Positions 34,016 to 43,488 are shown, numbered from the stretch's first letter. The stretch is 64,000 bases of DNA from JAPOKJ01 sp031421635 (GCA_031421635.1 JANOPA010000103.1:33488-97487), one strand, 5' to 3'. The notes: generated by a model not told the origin, from the letters alone. Made by a program: numbers and translations.

Positions 34016-34041
34016 AAGGCCTCCTGTTTCCAGGAGGCCTT
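34016..34041. terminator. Terminator-like hairpin between convergent porins
   Basis: AAGGCCTCCTG (34016-34026) pairs with CAGGAGGCCTT (34031-34041). A short A-run on its left gives a T-tract for the minus-strand porin, and TTTT lies to the right. It probably ends the minus-strand transcript and may act both ways. Confidence 0.7.
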
Positions 34042-34093
34042 GCCTTTTATGCGTTGTTGCATCAGGGCCGCATCACCCTCACTTCAAGCAAAT

Positions 34094-35143
34094 TTAAAAG
34101 CGATGGCGCACACCGAGACCAAGGCGTTCAATCTTGCTTTGGAATGAGGTTGCCGGGAACGAACTGTCACCGCTATCACTATAAAAAGCGGCATATAAAT
34201 CGGTACGCTTACTCAAATAGTAGTCATAGCCGACGGCAAACACACCACGCGTGCCGCTGCCCCCAGTGCCGCTCGATTTTGTGCGGCCGTAAGAGGCCAG
34301 CAATGAGCCGCCGCCCATTGGCACCGCAACACCGATCTGATAACCATTGTGGTCGGCATTGGTGAGACCGGCAGTGACTAGACCGTCCCGATCTTTCGTA
34401 GTCTGGTAGCTACCGAAAAGCTTGGCCGCACCAAAATCATAGGACGCTCCAAGTCGGAAGGAGTCCTGCTTTTGAGGAGCTGCCGCGCTGTTCTTCTTGC
34501 TTTGGTAGGCACCACTGACCATGAGCGGCCCGGCAAAATAATTGGCCGAAAGGCCAAAACCTTTGCCCGCACCACTGTTAGCGGGGTTCTCATCGCCCAA
34601 GGTGTAAATTGCGTTGACACCAACACCTCCAAAATTGCCTGAGTAGGCCACGGAATTGCTCCAGCCGGTATCGCCGATCACGTAACCTCGGCCGGCATAG
34701 GTCCGCAATATTTCGGGCGAGAAAGCAAAAGAATCACCGAAAGGATTGGAGAGTAGGGTCGATACGAAATATGGCGTGGTATTCCGACCGAGGGTCAACT
34801 TTCCCCAGCCTGCTTCGAGACCAAGAAACGAATTGCGTGCAAAATAAGGATCACCTGGAAAACGCCCCGCCGAGCCCGTATCATTTGAAACAAAAGCTTC
34901 GAGAACGAAAACCGCCTTTAGGCCGCCGCCCAAATCTTCTGAACCTTTTACGCCCCAAAACGATGTGGTCATACCGCCGCTATCCACTTTCAAAGCACTG
35001 CCGGCCGACGTTTTTTCGTTGACCACGAAAGCATCGATCAAGCCGTACAACTGGACGGTTGTCGATGAAGTTTGCGCCGCCACGCTTCCAACCATCCCCA
35101 AGCTGATACCCGAAATTAGGCCAGCCAATATTGTTTGTTTCAT
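34094..35143 (-). CDS. Gram-negative trimeric porin (second)
   Basis: The 349-residue porin has a signal peptide (SGISLGMVGSVAA-QT), VQLYGLIDAFVVNE at the barrel start, the TSFWGVKGSEDLGGGLKAVF block and a GLGVRHRF terminus. It is a diverged paralogue of the convergent porin at 32852-33916. The C-terminal residue Phe fits BAM recognition. Confidence 0.92.
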   Translation of the reverse strand: MKQTILAGLISGISLGMVGSVAAQTSSTTVQLYGLIDAFVVNEKTSAGSALKVDSGGMTTSFWGVKGSEDLGGGLKAVFVLEAFVSNDTGSAGRFPGDPYFARNSFLGLEAGWGKLTLGRNTTPYFVSTLLSNPFGDSFAFSPEILRTYAGRGYVIGDTGWSNSVAYSGNFGGVGVNAIYTLGDENPANSGAGKGFGLSANYFAGPLMVSGAYQSKKNSAAAPQKQDSFRLGASYDFGAAKLFGSYQTTKDRDGLVTAGLTNADHNGYQIGVAVPMGGGSLLASYGRTKSSGTGGSGTRGVFAVGYDYYLSKRTDLYAAFYSDSGDSSFPATSFQSKIERLGLGVRHRF

Positions 35144-35685
35144 ACCCTCTCCAGAAAAAATTTAAAATAATGCACCTCAGTTATCATTCTATGGCAAGCA
35201 ATCAGGCAGCAACACTCAAGGGTTAAACACCAATAGAACAAGCAATGCCCTCAATTTGCACACTCTTGTACCGATCCTGCTCAGTTCGTTTCAGCAATCG
35301 GCTGTTTGGGTGCAATATCTCTTGGGGGACGCCTTCTTCCCGAACAGAAACGTCAAAATTCACCTAAAAATGGCGAGAATTTAAGCTCACTTCGAACCAA
35401 GCTTGTGCGCTCAAAGAAAGGGTTCGCCCAAGAATACTTTTCGAACACTGCGCTAACTGTTGCAATAATCTGACGGCCACCTACATTCAATCAAAGAATG
35501 CGCTCATAACTAAGCAGCTTCAAAGGGAATGAAGACTAATCTTCAAAAGAACTAAGCATCCTACGAACTCATCATGAACAACGCTTTGGTTTTCCACAGC
35601 GACCGCATAATGAGCTCTACAACGCAATTACTTTCCGCCCGAGCTAGACTAGCCCCCGGCGGACGAGCCCTCAAGGAGAAGAAAA
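35144..35685. other. Intergenic region between porin and xdhC genes
   Basis: About 540 bases between divergent genes. It is AT-richer than the coding regions and should hold the promoters of both. I see no RNA gene, repeat or ORF with family signatures. Confidence 0.4.
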
Positions 35686-36699
35686 TTGGACAGCGTAGAT
35701 TTATCAGTACTGAAAGCCGCAAAAGACTGGAAGCTGGCCGGCTTCGGCGTCACACTGATTACCGTCATTGAAACCTGGGGCAGCGCACCTCGCCCACCCG
35801 GGGCCCTACTCGCCATCCGCAGCGACGGCCTTGTATCAGGCTCCGTTTCGGGTGGCTGTGTCGAGGACGATTTAATCGCGCGCGTAAAGGCTTCAGAGCT
35901 AGTGAGTGAGCCGGGCTTAGTGCTTTACGGCGTGACCAAGGAAGAGGCTGCGCGCTTCGGATTGCCTTGCGGCGGTACCTTGCGACTAGTACAGGAACCC
36001 ATCGTGGATACTGCCTGGATCGATGAACTCTTGGCGCGCTGTGCTCGTCACGAAATCGTGGCTCGCACGCTGAATATCAAAACCGGTGAGGTGCGCTTGG
36101 AATCAGCCACCCGAGCAGATCAGCTCAGTTTCGATGACACTACGTTGCGCTGTATTCATGGCCCGCGTTGGCGCCTTCTGATGATTGGTGCGGGGCAATT
36201 AAGCCAGTATGTTGCCCACTTCGCCTTGGCCTTGGATTTCGAAGTGATCGTGTGTGACCCCCGTGAGGAATATCACCTCACTTGGGAGGTTCCGAACACT
36301 CAGTTCACCAAAGGTATGCCCGACGATGTGGTACTTGAGCTCGTTGCCGATGCCCACACGGCCATAGTTGCTCTGACCCACGACCCCAAACTAGACGACA
36401 TGGCCTTGCTCGAAGCATTGAAGTCGCCCGCGTTTTACATTGGCGCTCTGGGCTCAAGGCTGAACACCGCCAACCGTAAAGAGCGCATGGCCATGTTTGA
36501 TTTATCCCAAGAAGAAATCTCGCGTCTTCATGGGCCGATCGGTCTGCATATTGGTAGTCGCACTCCAGCAGAAATCGCCGTGTCCATCATGGCCGAAATT
36601 ATTTCCGTGAAGAACGGGATCGCTTTGGCGCAGAAAAAACCTGATCTCATTCACAACGTGGCTTCCGAATTAGCCGACGGTCCGGTTTGTGGCGTCTAA
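35686..36699 (+). CDS. XdhC/CoxI-family protein
   Basis: The 337-residue protein has the XdhC N-terminal block (ETWGSAPRPPGALLAIRSDG; SGSVSGGCVEDDLI; FGLPCGGTLRLV) and a C-terminal NAD-binding Rossmann domain (MIGAGQLSQYVAHFALALDF). XdhC inserts sulfurated molybdenum cofactor into xanthine dehydrogenase-type enzymes. The start is TTG at 35686 behind AAGGAGAAG. No xdhA/xdhB gene lies in the window. Confidence 0.9.
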   Translation: MDSVDLSVLKAAKDWKLAGFGVTLITVIETWGSAPRPPGALLAIRSDGLVSGSVSGGCVEDDLIARVKASELVSEPGLVLYGVTKEEAARFGLPCGGTLRLVQEPIVDTAWIDELLARCARHEIVARTLNIKTGEVRLESATRADQLSFDDTTLRCIHGPRWRLLMIGAGQLSQYVAHFALALDFEVIVCDPREEYHLTWEVPNTQFTKGMPDDVVLELVADAHTAIVALTHDPKLDDMALLEALKSPAFYIGALGSRLNTANRKERMAMFDLSQEEISRLHGPIGLHIGSRTPAEIAVSIMAEIISVKNGIALAQKKPDLIHNVASELADGPVCGV

Positions 36700-36765
36700 A
36701 GAATAAAAAACCAGTGTGGATTAAATCGCAGAAGGGTAAAGGCTTAGGTTGCAATTTCCGAGACG

Positions 36766-36818
36766 GCTGGGCGGCAGAAGGCGAGCCAGTCGTAGCGCAC
36801 GTCCTTCGGCCGCCCGGC
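36766..36818. repeat. Long imperfect hairpin between convergent genes
   Basis: GGGCGGC-A-GAAGG (36769-36781) pairs with CCTTC-G-GCCGCCC (36803-36815), with flanking pairs. It lies between the xdhC stop and the MFS transporter stop and may be a bidirectional RNA-end structure. No T-tract is present. Confidence 0.4.
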
Positions 36819-36821
36819 ATC

Positions 36822-37976
36822 CTAGGCTTCTTGCTTCAGCGGTTTTAAACGAAGCCTAGTTTCCAAAAGCACGAACGCGGCTAGTGCAACGGTGAACAAC
36901 AAGGCCGTCACGCCTCGACGCGGATCGAGATCAAAAGCAGCGCCCGCCATGAACGGCCCAGCGATACAGCCCAGGGTGTAGGCCGCAATTGATGCGCTCG
37001 CATAACGGGCTGTGTTTGCACCTCGAAACTGATGCCCCACACTGATCATCGCCAAAGTGTAGAGGGCGCCACCCACTCCGCCCCAAATCAAAGCGCTCGC
37101 CCACCAAAGCGTGAGCGATTGCCAACCGACCCATGCCAAGGCAGAACTCAAGATCAGAATGACCAGACTCGCGCGAAGAAGTTTCTGGTAGGACATACGA
37201 TCTGCCAAGATACCAATTGGCCACTGCATCGCCAAACTACCGAAGGCAATCGCACCCGCGAAAAACACCGCCCTCTCTTGGCTCACGCCGAAGCCTGCGG
37301 TTTGCACTGAGCCCACATTACCGATTCCCGCTTCAAACACTCCTCCCACAAAAGCCGCTAGCAGTAAGACCGGCATTGCCGAAAATATCTGACGCCAACT
37401 CGTTTGCCCGCCCATCGAAATAGAGCCAAGGTCCGCCTTGACTTTCAAAACTACAGCGGCAACCACAAGCACGAATGCAATACCGAGAGAGGCGAGTACG
37501 AACAGGCGCACCTGCCGATCGCTTAAGTGCAAGAGTCCGGGCAAAAAAGGGCCGATCGCGAGTACGCCTCCCAGCATGGTTTGATACAGGCCGGTAATTG
37601 TTCCGAGTTGCTCGGCCGGTGCGTGACGGGCAATAAGAGTTTCGGTGGCGCCCCACATGCAGCACGCGCCAACACCTGAGAGCACGGCCGTCATGCATAG
37701 TAAATCGTAGCGCTGCAAACTCGTGAAACCTAGCACGGCAAGCAAATCAAAAACCAGGCCCAGGCAATAGGCTCGGTTGATGCCCAGGTGGCGGTACAAA
37801 CGTGGCATCACCGGTGTGCTCAAGAAGACAATTAAAAAAGTAATCATCGAAAAGAACCCGACCTCCACGCCACTATGGCCAGCTAGAGAAAGGTCTACCG
37901 CGACTCGAGGCATAAGTACTGAAAACACCACCACACTCGCGCACAGAGCAAGCGGATAGAGCCAAGCCCAACCCAC
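36822..37976 (-). CDS. MFS transporter
   Basis: The 384-residue protein has about 12 membrane helices in two halves. An MPRLYRHLGINR loop follows helix 2, and GILADRMSYQKLLR is the second-half MFS signature. The start overlaps the amidohydrolase stop by one base, so the pair is coupled. The partner suggests purine or related-compound transport, which is inference. Confidence 0.85.
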   Translation of the reverse strand: MGWAWLYPLALCASVVVFSVLMPRVAVDLSLAGHSGVEVGFFSMITFLIVFLSTPVMPRLYRHLGINRAYCLGLVFDLLAVLGFTSLQRYDLLCMTAVLSGVGACCMWGATETLIARHAPAEQLGTITGLYQTMLGGVLAIGPFLPGLLHLSDRQVRLFVLASLGIAFVLVVAAVVLKVKADLGSISMGGQTSWRQIFSAMPVLLLAAFVGGVFEAGIGNVGSVQTAGFGVSQERAVFFAGAIAFGSLAMQWPIGILADRMSYQKLLRASLVILILSSALAWVGWQSLTLWWASALIWGGVGGALYTLAMISVGHQFRGANTARYASASIAAYTLGCIAGPFMAGAAFDLDPRRGVTALLFTVALAAFVLLETRLRLKPLKQEA

Positions 37977-39505
37977 TAGGAGGCTCCTCGCAGCAAAGCG
38001 CGCGATAACGTCTGATGGCGCTCAATCAATGGACTCAGCTCGAGAGAGGTCAAGCGGCCTTCGTCCACGACCACCCTCCCCTGGACAATCGTATAGTCCG
38101 CACGAGGCGCGTTACAAAACACCAGGGCAGCGATCTCATCAAGAGCAGCACCGGCGAACGCGATATCGTCAAGCCGAAAGAGTGCAAGATCAGCCTGTTT
38201 GCCGAGTGCGATGCGACCGATGTCATCACGTCCCAACACACCGGCACCGCCTTCTGTTCCGAGCAAAAGCGCTTGCCGCGCACTCATTGCCGCCGGGCCA
38301 AAACCCACCCGTGCAAGCAACATCGCCTGACGTACCTCGCCCATCATCGAGGCTCCGTCATTGGACGCTGAACCATCGACGCCGAGCCCAACGTTGACAC
38401 CCATATTCAACATTTTCGGCACCGGTGCAATACCGGAAGCCAAGCGCATGTTCGAACATGGGCAATGCGCAACACCGGTACCAGTTTTAGCAAAACGACG
38501 CATTCCGCTCGGGTCGTTTTTATCATCCAACTTCACACAATGCGCATGCCATACGTCGCTCCCCAACCAAGCCAATTGCTCGGCGTATTCGCTGGGCGTG
38601 CAATTAAATTTTTCACGCGTATAAGCGATGTCTTTATCGTTCTCGGCCAGATGAGTGTGTAGACTTACCCCGAGGCTTCTTGCAAGGCTCGCCGTCTCAC
38701 GCATTAAATCTTGACTGACCGAAAACGGCGAACAGGGCGCTAGCACCACCCGAATCATCGCCCCTTCATTCGCATCATGCCAGCACTCTGCAACCCTTTG
38801 CATGTCTCGCAAAATATCGCCCTCTTGCTCGACCAAACTGTCTGGCGGCAAACCGCCTTGCGATTCGCCGACGCTCATCGCTCCACGGCTGGCATGGAAG
38901 CGCATCCCAATCTCCTTGGCGGCCGCAATTTGATCCTCCAGCCTCACCCCATTGGGAAAGATATAAAGATGATCAGCGCTGGTGGTGCAACCGCTCAGCA
39001 GGAGCTCCGCCATGGCCAACTTCGTCGACACTTCGATCATCTCAGGGGTAATACCCTGCCATAAGGGATAGAGCGCCTTAAGCCAGTCAAAAAGCTCGGC
39101 GTTTTGTGCCGCAGGTACCACGCGGGTAAGCGATTGGTACATGTGATGATGGGTATTGATCAATCCGGGAATAACGACATGTTTACGCGCGTCGAGACAG
39201 CGAAATGGGATCGGAGTACTCCTCTTCGCTTGGGATTTCTTGGCTTGGGAGCTCTTGGCTTGGGATCTCTTGGTTTGAGAGCTTCGGTCTGAAGACTCAA
39301 GGTCGGGTACGTCGTGACCCTCGGCCTCGCGTCGGCAACGCGCGAGCAATTGCTCGGCGGCCGCTCCAGATTCAATCGCTACGATGCGTCCATCTTCGAC
39401 CAGAATGCTGGCATCTCTCAAGGTGTTGGCCAATCCATTGAGTGAGGCAAGCCCCTGCGGTGTTGCTACGACGGCCGCGCGATCAATCAGTAGCCGATGG
39501 ATCAT
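37976..39505 (-). CDS. Amidohydrolase, 8-oxoguanine deaminase-like
   Basis: The 509-residue protein of the ATZ/TRZ amidohydrolase group has Zn ligands in PGLINTHHHMYQSLTR, a His in LHTHLAENDKD, WHAHCVKLDD, and the Asp in VGLGVDGSASND. The CPCSNMRLASG block is typical of 8-oxoguanine deaminases. An insertion of about 40 residues before the metal motif contains a SQAKR/S/K-type tandem repeat encoded by four 15-bp units. The start at 39505 (MIHRLLIDRAAV) fits the family better than 39592. It is coupled to the MFS gene. Confidence 0.82.
   Translation of the reverse strand: MIHRLLIDRAAVVATPQGLASLNGLANTLRDASILVEDGRIVAIESGAAAEQLLARCRREAEGHDVPDLESSDRSSQTKRSQAKSSQAKKSQAKRSTPIPFRCLDARKHVVIPGLINTHHHMYQSLTRVVPAAQNAELFDWLKALYPLWQGITPEMIEVSTKLAMAELLLSGCTTSADHLYIFPNGVRLEDQIAAAKEIGMRFHASRGAMSVGESQGGLPPDSLVEQEGDILRDMQRVAECWHDANEGAMIRVVLAPCSPFSVSQDLMRETASLARSLGVSLHTHLAENDKDIAYTREKFNCTPSEYAEQLAWLGSDVWHAHCVKLDDKNDPSGMRRFAKTGTGVAHCPCSNMRLASGIAPVPKMLNMGVNVGLGVDGSASNDGASMMGEVRQAMLLARVGFGPAAMSARQALLLGTEGGAGVLGRDDIGRIALGKQADLALFRLDDIAFAGAALDEIAALVFCNAPRADYTIVQGRVVVDEGRLTSLELSPLIERHQTLSRALLRGAS
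39228..39287 (+). repeat. Tandem 15-bp repeat, four units, inside the amidohydrolase gene
   Basis: The units start at 39228, 39243, 39258 and 39273. The first three read GCTTGGGATTTCTTG with one or two changes; the fourth is diverged. On the minus strand they encode five-residue SQAKx units. Unit length is a multiple of three, so copy changes keep the frame. Confidence 0.85.
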
Positions 39506-39656
39506 AGTGACTTCAACTTGAAATTCCGGTAAAGGGGCAAGAATACCTGAGCCCAAAATGAGCGGTGCTGAGTGCATGACCCTATCGGTCAAGCGTAATG
39601 ACCTACTTTAGGGTCTATGATTCGCTTAAGAAATCTTAGCGGATCTTTTCAACGTG

Positions 39657-40760
39657 ATGAATCGCATGACAGAAAACCTCGGCCTCCCGACCAAACTCAG
39701 ACTCAGACTCAACCTAAGACTCAACCTAAGACTCAGCTTGAGTCTCAGTGTCAGGTTCAGTCTCAGTCTTTTACTAGCGGGTCTCGCCCAGCCCACCGCT
39801 GCACAACAGCAAGTGGTTGCGCTTTGCTCGACCGATCAAGGCTGGTGTGAACTTGCAGCCAAAGAGTTTCAGCGCAGCAGTGGCATTAAGGTTTTACAAG
39901 TTCGCAAATCCACTGGAGAGGCGCTCGCACAATTGAAAGCGGAAGCGGCCAACCCCAAGACCGATCTTTGGTGGGGTGGTACAGGGGACCCATACTTGCA
40001 AGCGGCCGAAGACGGCTTACTTGAGCCTTATCGCCCAGGTTATGTCAACGACCTGCACGCCTGGTCGGTGCGCCAATATGCCAGCAGTGGCAACGCGGTC
40101 GGAGGTTTTTATACCAGTGCGATTGGCTTCGGCTACAACGAAGAGGTGCTCAAGAAAAAGAAATTACCGGCACCTAAATGTTGGTCCGATTTGATTAGCC
40201 CACAATTCAAAGGGGAGATTGAAACCTCTCACCCGGCCTCAAGCGGCACGGCCTACACGATCCTGGCCGGACTGGTGCAATTAATGGGCGAAGAGGCGGC
40301 CTTCGACTATCTCAAAAAGCTTCACAGAAATATTACTCAGTACACCCGAAGCGGCACCGCACAGGCAAAGACAGTCGCGCGCGGTGAAGTGGGCGTGGGC
40401 ATAAGCTTCATGTTTGGCTTTGACAGCGAGCGCTCGGCAGGCTTCCCGGTGAAGACAGTCGTTCCTTGCGAAGGTACGAGCTATGAGGTCGGCGGCATCG
40501 CCCTACTGAAGGGCGCTCGGCATAAAGACGCGGCTCTTAAGTACTATGATTTTCTAATGAGCGCCCAGGGCCAAGCTTTGGGTGCGAAAGCCAATTCACT
40601 GCAATACCCGGCACACAAAAAGACTGTCTTGGACCCACGCATTGAGTCAATGGATGCTGTGCGTTTGGTGAAATACGATTTTGCCAAATACGGTGCAAGC
40701 AAAGAGCGTCGTCGCCTGATTGACCGATGGGAAAAGGAAGTGAACTCATTGCCAAGATAG
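39657..40760 (+). CDS. ABC transporter substrate-binding protein, iron(III)-type
   Basis: The 367-residue protein resembles FbpA/AfuA-type (class D) binding proteins. It has VVALCSTDQGWCELAAKEFQ, TDLWWGGTGDPYLQAAEDG, GFYTSAIGFGYNEEVLKKK and a C-terminal VKYDFAKYGASKERRRLIDRW. The signal peptide is unusual: LRLRLNLRLNLRLSLSLSV precedes the hydrophobic core and is encoded by 6- and 12-bp repeats. No permease or ATPase gene is adjacent. Start is GTG 39654 or ATG 39657. Confidence 0.82.
   Translation: MNRMTENLGLPTKLRLRLNLRLNLRLSLSLSVRFSLSLLLAGLAQPTAAQQQVVALCSTDQGWCELAAKEFQRSSGIKVLQVRKSTGEALAQLKAEAANPKTDLWWGGTGDPYLQAAEDGLLEPYRPGYVNDLHAWSVRQYASSGNAVGGFYTSAIGFGYNEEVLKKKKLPAPKCWSDLISPQFKGEIETSHPASSGTAYTILAGLVQLMGEEAAFDYLKKLHRNITQYTRSGTAQAKTVARGEVGVGISFMFGFDSERSAGFPVKTVVPCEGTSYEVGGIALLKGARHKDAALKYYDFLMSAQGQALGAKANSLQYPAHKKTVLDPRIESMDAVRLVKYDFAKYGASKERRRLIDRWEKEVNSLPR
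39694..39770 (+). repeat. ACTCAG-type repeats in a signal-peptide coding region
   Basis: The tract has a 6-bp ACTCAG unit, a perfect 12-bp GACTCAACCTAA duplication and a small inverted repeat AGACTCA/TGAGTCT (39729-39745). It encodes alternating Leu/Arg/Asn/Ser. Unit sizes are multiples of three. Confidence 0.8.
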
Positions 40761-40801
40761 CAGGAGCGCCGCGGAAACCCGGCGCGAGCCTAACGCTATT
40801 A

Positions 40802-41305
40802 TTAGCCCAGAGTCGCAAAATCACCCGCATAAAACAACAAAGGGGCCTGTTCGTCATAACGAAAATGCTTTATTCGGCTCACCACGATGACATGGTCGCC
40901 GGCCGGGTAACAGGCTTCGGTACTGCACTCGAAGTAAGCCGAGCAACCGGGCAGCATTGGGATTTTATGTTCGCTAAATTCAACCGCAAGCCCCTTAAAG
41001 CGGTCCTCCACTCGACTTGAAAACAGTTTCGCTAGCGCCGCTTGAGGCTCGGCAAGGACATGAATCACGTGAGCGCTACCCATATAGAACGCGTTCAGGC
41101 TCGATGATTTTTGCGCCAAGCTCCAGAGCACCAAGGGCGGGTGTAAAGACACCGTGTTAAACGAGCTGATGGTCACTCCAACGGGCTTATCGCTGTGGTC
41201 CAGGGCTGTCACGACCGTCACCCCTGTGGGAAAGCGCGAAAATGCATCACGCAAAGCGCGTTGATCTGAAGACAAGACGGACCCAATAACAATGGAAGAT
41301 CCCAA
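40802..41305 (-). CDS. Flavin reductase family protein
   Basis: The 167-residue FMN-binding split-barrel protein has RDAFSRFPTGVTVVTA, VGVTISSFNTVSLHPPLVLW and a GDHVIVVSRIKHF block. It supplies reduced flavin to two-component monooxygenases; no oxygenase partner is adjacent. Confidence 0.88.
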   Translation of the reverse strand: MGSSIVIGSVLSSDQRALRDAFSRFPTGVTVVTALDHSDKPVGVTISSFNTVSLHPPLVLWSLAQKSSSLNAFYMGSAHVIHVLAEPQAALAKLFSSRVEDRFKGLAVEFSEHKIPMLPGCSAYFECSTEACYPAGDHVIVVSRIKHFRYDEQAPLLFYAGDFATLG

Positions 41306-41427
41306 TTCTACGTTGCCAAGAGCGTGGGCACCTTGATGACCTTCGGGAATCGAAGTCGTTCGCTATTATCGACGCTCGAGACAATGCCACGGCCCGGTAG
41401 GGCCTAGCGGTTAAAATCAACCTAGCT

Positions 41428-43212
41428 ATGAATTACCCCGAAACATTCACCACGGAAGCGGAAGTCCCGCAGGTCCAGGTACGACTCACCGACCTTAAGC
41501 TCGCCCTCGACCACAGCGAAGAGGATATGCAGGGGGCCGTGCGAAAAGAGCTTGGCCTGCGGCCAGAAGAGCTGTTGGCGATCAGTGTTTATCGCCGTGG
41601 TTACGATGCGCGCAAACGATCCGACATCCATTTCACTTATACGGTTGATGTCACCACGACACGTACCAGCCTGCTCGCAAAGCTCGGCAAACTGCGCCCC
41701 ACACCTGATACAGAATACAAATTTATCGCCCGAGCACCGCAAGGCTTTGCAAATCGCCCGGGTCAAAGACCCATCGTCATCGGCACTGGCCCCTGCGGCT
41801 TGTTTGCCGCTCTTTTGCTCGCTCAGATGGGTTTTCGTCCCATCGTCCTGGAGCGCGGGAAGATTGTTCGTGAGCGAACCAAGGATACCTGGGGCTTGTG
41901 GCGAAAACGCGAACTGCACCCCGAAAGTAATGTGCAGTACGGCGAAGGTGGGGCCGGTACTTTTTCCGACGGCAAGCTTTGGAGCCAGGTCAAAGACCCC
42001 ATGTTTCATGGCCGCAAAGTGCTGCGCGAAATGATCGAGGGTGGAGCGCCCGACGAAATCATGTATGTCAGCAAGCCCCACATTGGAACCTTCCGCTTGG
42101 TGAAGGTAGTGGAGTATTTGCGCGAACAAATTATTTCGATGGGCGGCGAGTTCCGCTTCCAGTCCAAAGTGGTCGACGTGCTGATCGAAGGTACCGATAC
42201 GCTCGTACCCGGCGAAAGTTTGGATCTCGCACCCGATGTCAATGCACGTCGAAAAATTCATGGCGTGCGCCTCGAAAACGGTGACGAGCTGCTGTCCAAT
42301 CACGTCATCCTGGCCATCGGCCATAGCGCCCGTGACACCTTCGAGATGCTCTTGCAACGTGGTGTTTATATGGAGGCTAAACCTTTCTCGGTCGGCGTTC
42401 GCATTGAGCACCCGCAAGGACTGATCGACCAGGCGCGCTTTGGCGCTTTCGCAGGTCACAAGGGCCTAGGTGCTGCTGACTACAAACTGGTGCATCACGC
42501 CAGCAACGGTCGATCGGTCTACAGCTTTTGCATGTGTCCAGGTGGCACCGTGGTGGCCGCCACTTCGGAGCCGGGACGGGTCGTGACCAATGGCATGAGT
42601 CAGTATTCGCGGAACGAGCGCAATGCCAACGCCGGCATCGTGGTGGGCATCGACCCGAAGGACTATGACTTCGACTACGCTGGCAAGCCACTCGTCGCCC
42701 GAGAGCACTTCGGCCAAACCCTTGCGGGGGTGCGCTTCCAGCAAGCTTTGGAAAGCCGGGCCTATGTTCTCGGCGGCGAAAACTACAATGCGCCGGGGCA
42801 AAAAATTAGCGATTTTTTAGCGGGTCGAGCCTCGCAGAATTTCGGGAGTGTTCTGCCGTCCTATCAGCCTGGCGTAACGCTTACTGATCTCGCGACTAGC
42901 CTACCCCAGTACGCCATCAATGCGATTCGCGAGGCAATACCCCAGTTCGCCAAGCAAATCAAAGGCTTCGATCTACCTGATGGTCTACTCACCGGCATCG
43001 AGACTCGAACATCGTCCCCAGTCAGAATCAAACGCCATGACGAACGGAGCGCACTTGCCTTTCAGAGCCTAAACACCACGGGTCTCTACCCGGCTGGAGA
43101 AGGGGCGGGTTATGCAGGTGGAATTATGTCTGCGGCGATTGACGGACTCAAGATTGCGGAGGCCGTAGCGCTCAACGTCTGCAGGGAATTCAGCGCCAAA
43201 ACGGGCGCCTGA
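41428..43212 (+). CDS. FAD-dependent dehydrogenase, COG2509-like
   Basis: The 594-residue protein begins with a ~100-residue N-terminal domain (LRPEELLAISVYRRGYDARK). An FAD-binding VIGTGPCGLFAALLLAQMG and a conserved YGEGGAGTFSDGKLWSQVKD follow, with a C-terminal LYPAGEGAGYAGGIMSAA. It is a widespread uncharacterised flavoprotein. A 345-residue antisense frame overlaps it and is a shadow. Confidence 0.88.
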   Translation: MNYPETFTTEAEVPQVQVRLTDLKLALDHSEEDMQGAVRKELGLRPEELLAISVYRRGYDARKRSDIHFTYTVDVTTTRTSLLAKLGKLRPTPDTEYKFIARAPQGFANRPGQRPIVIGTGPCGLFAALLLAQMGFRPIVLERGKIVRERTKDTWGLWRKRELHPESNVQYGEGGAGTFSDGKLWSQVKDPMFHGRKVLREMIEGGAPDEIMYVSKPHIGTFRLVKVVEYLREQIISMGGEFRFQSKVVDVLIEGTDTLVPGESLDLAPDVNARRKIHGVRLENGDELLSNHVILAIGHSARDTFEMLLQRGVYMEAKPFSVGVRIEHPQGLIDQARFGAFAGHKGLGAADYKLVHHASNGRSVYSFCMCPGGTVVAATSEPGRVVTNGMSQYSRNERNANAGIVVGIDPKDYDFDYAGKPLVAREHFGQTLAGVRFQQALESRAYVLGGENYNAPGQKISDFLAGRASQNFGSVLPSYQPGVTLTDLATSLPQYAINAIREAIPQFAKQIKGFDLPDGLLTGIETRTSSPVRIKRHDERSALAFQSLNTTGLYPAGEGAGYAGGIMSAAIDGLKIAEAVALNVCREFSAKTGA

Positions 43213-43294
43213 AGTAAGCAAAGCCATCGTCAAGCCTCCACTGAGTCGAGTAACTTGATCACTGCATCCGTGGACCTCTTGACAAGCCCGGTCG

Positions 43295-43477
43295 TCAGCC
43301 TAATACGGGCACGGGCTTTGAAGCACGATTGAATCGACCAAGATTGAAGGCGCTAAAAATAAGCACTCCCTGCAACAACGCGAGCCCTAAGAACACGCCC
43401 CCAAACTGCTGATGATCCATCGAGCGCCCGAACACTAAGGGAGCAAGGGGCTGGACGTTATCGCCGGGGGAGCTCAT
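43295..43477 (-). CDS. Small hypothetical membrane protein or gene remnant
   Basis: This is a 60-residue frame with one probable membrane helix (GGVFLGLALLQGVLIFSAF). It starts 11 bases after the upstream DUF6352 stop on the same strand. The PLVFGRSMDHQQFG segment is vaguely like DUF4149 proteins, so it may be a truncated remnant. It may also be spurious. Confidence 0.3.
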   Translation of the reverse strand: MSSPGDNVQPLAPLVFGRSMDHQQFGGVFLGLALLQGVLIFSAFNLGRFNRASKPVPVLG

Positions 43478-43488
43478 GAGTTGCGCAA

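Noticed and set aside
41422..42459. A 345-residue minus-strand open frame
   Set aside because: It lies wholly antisense to the FAD-dependent dehydrogenase, has no family motif, and mirrors the codon pattern of the real gene.
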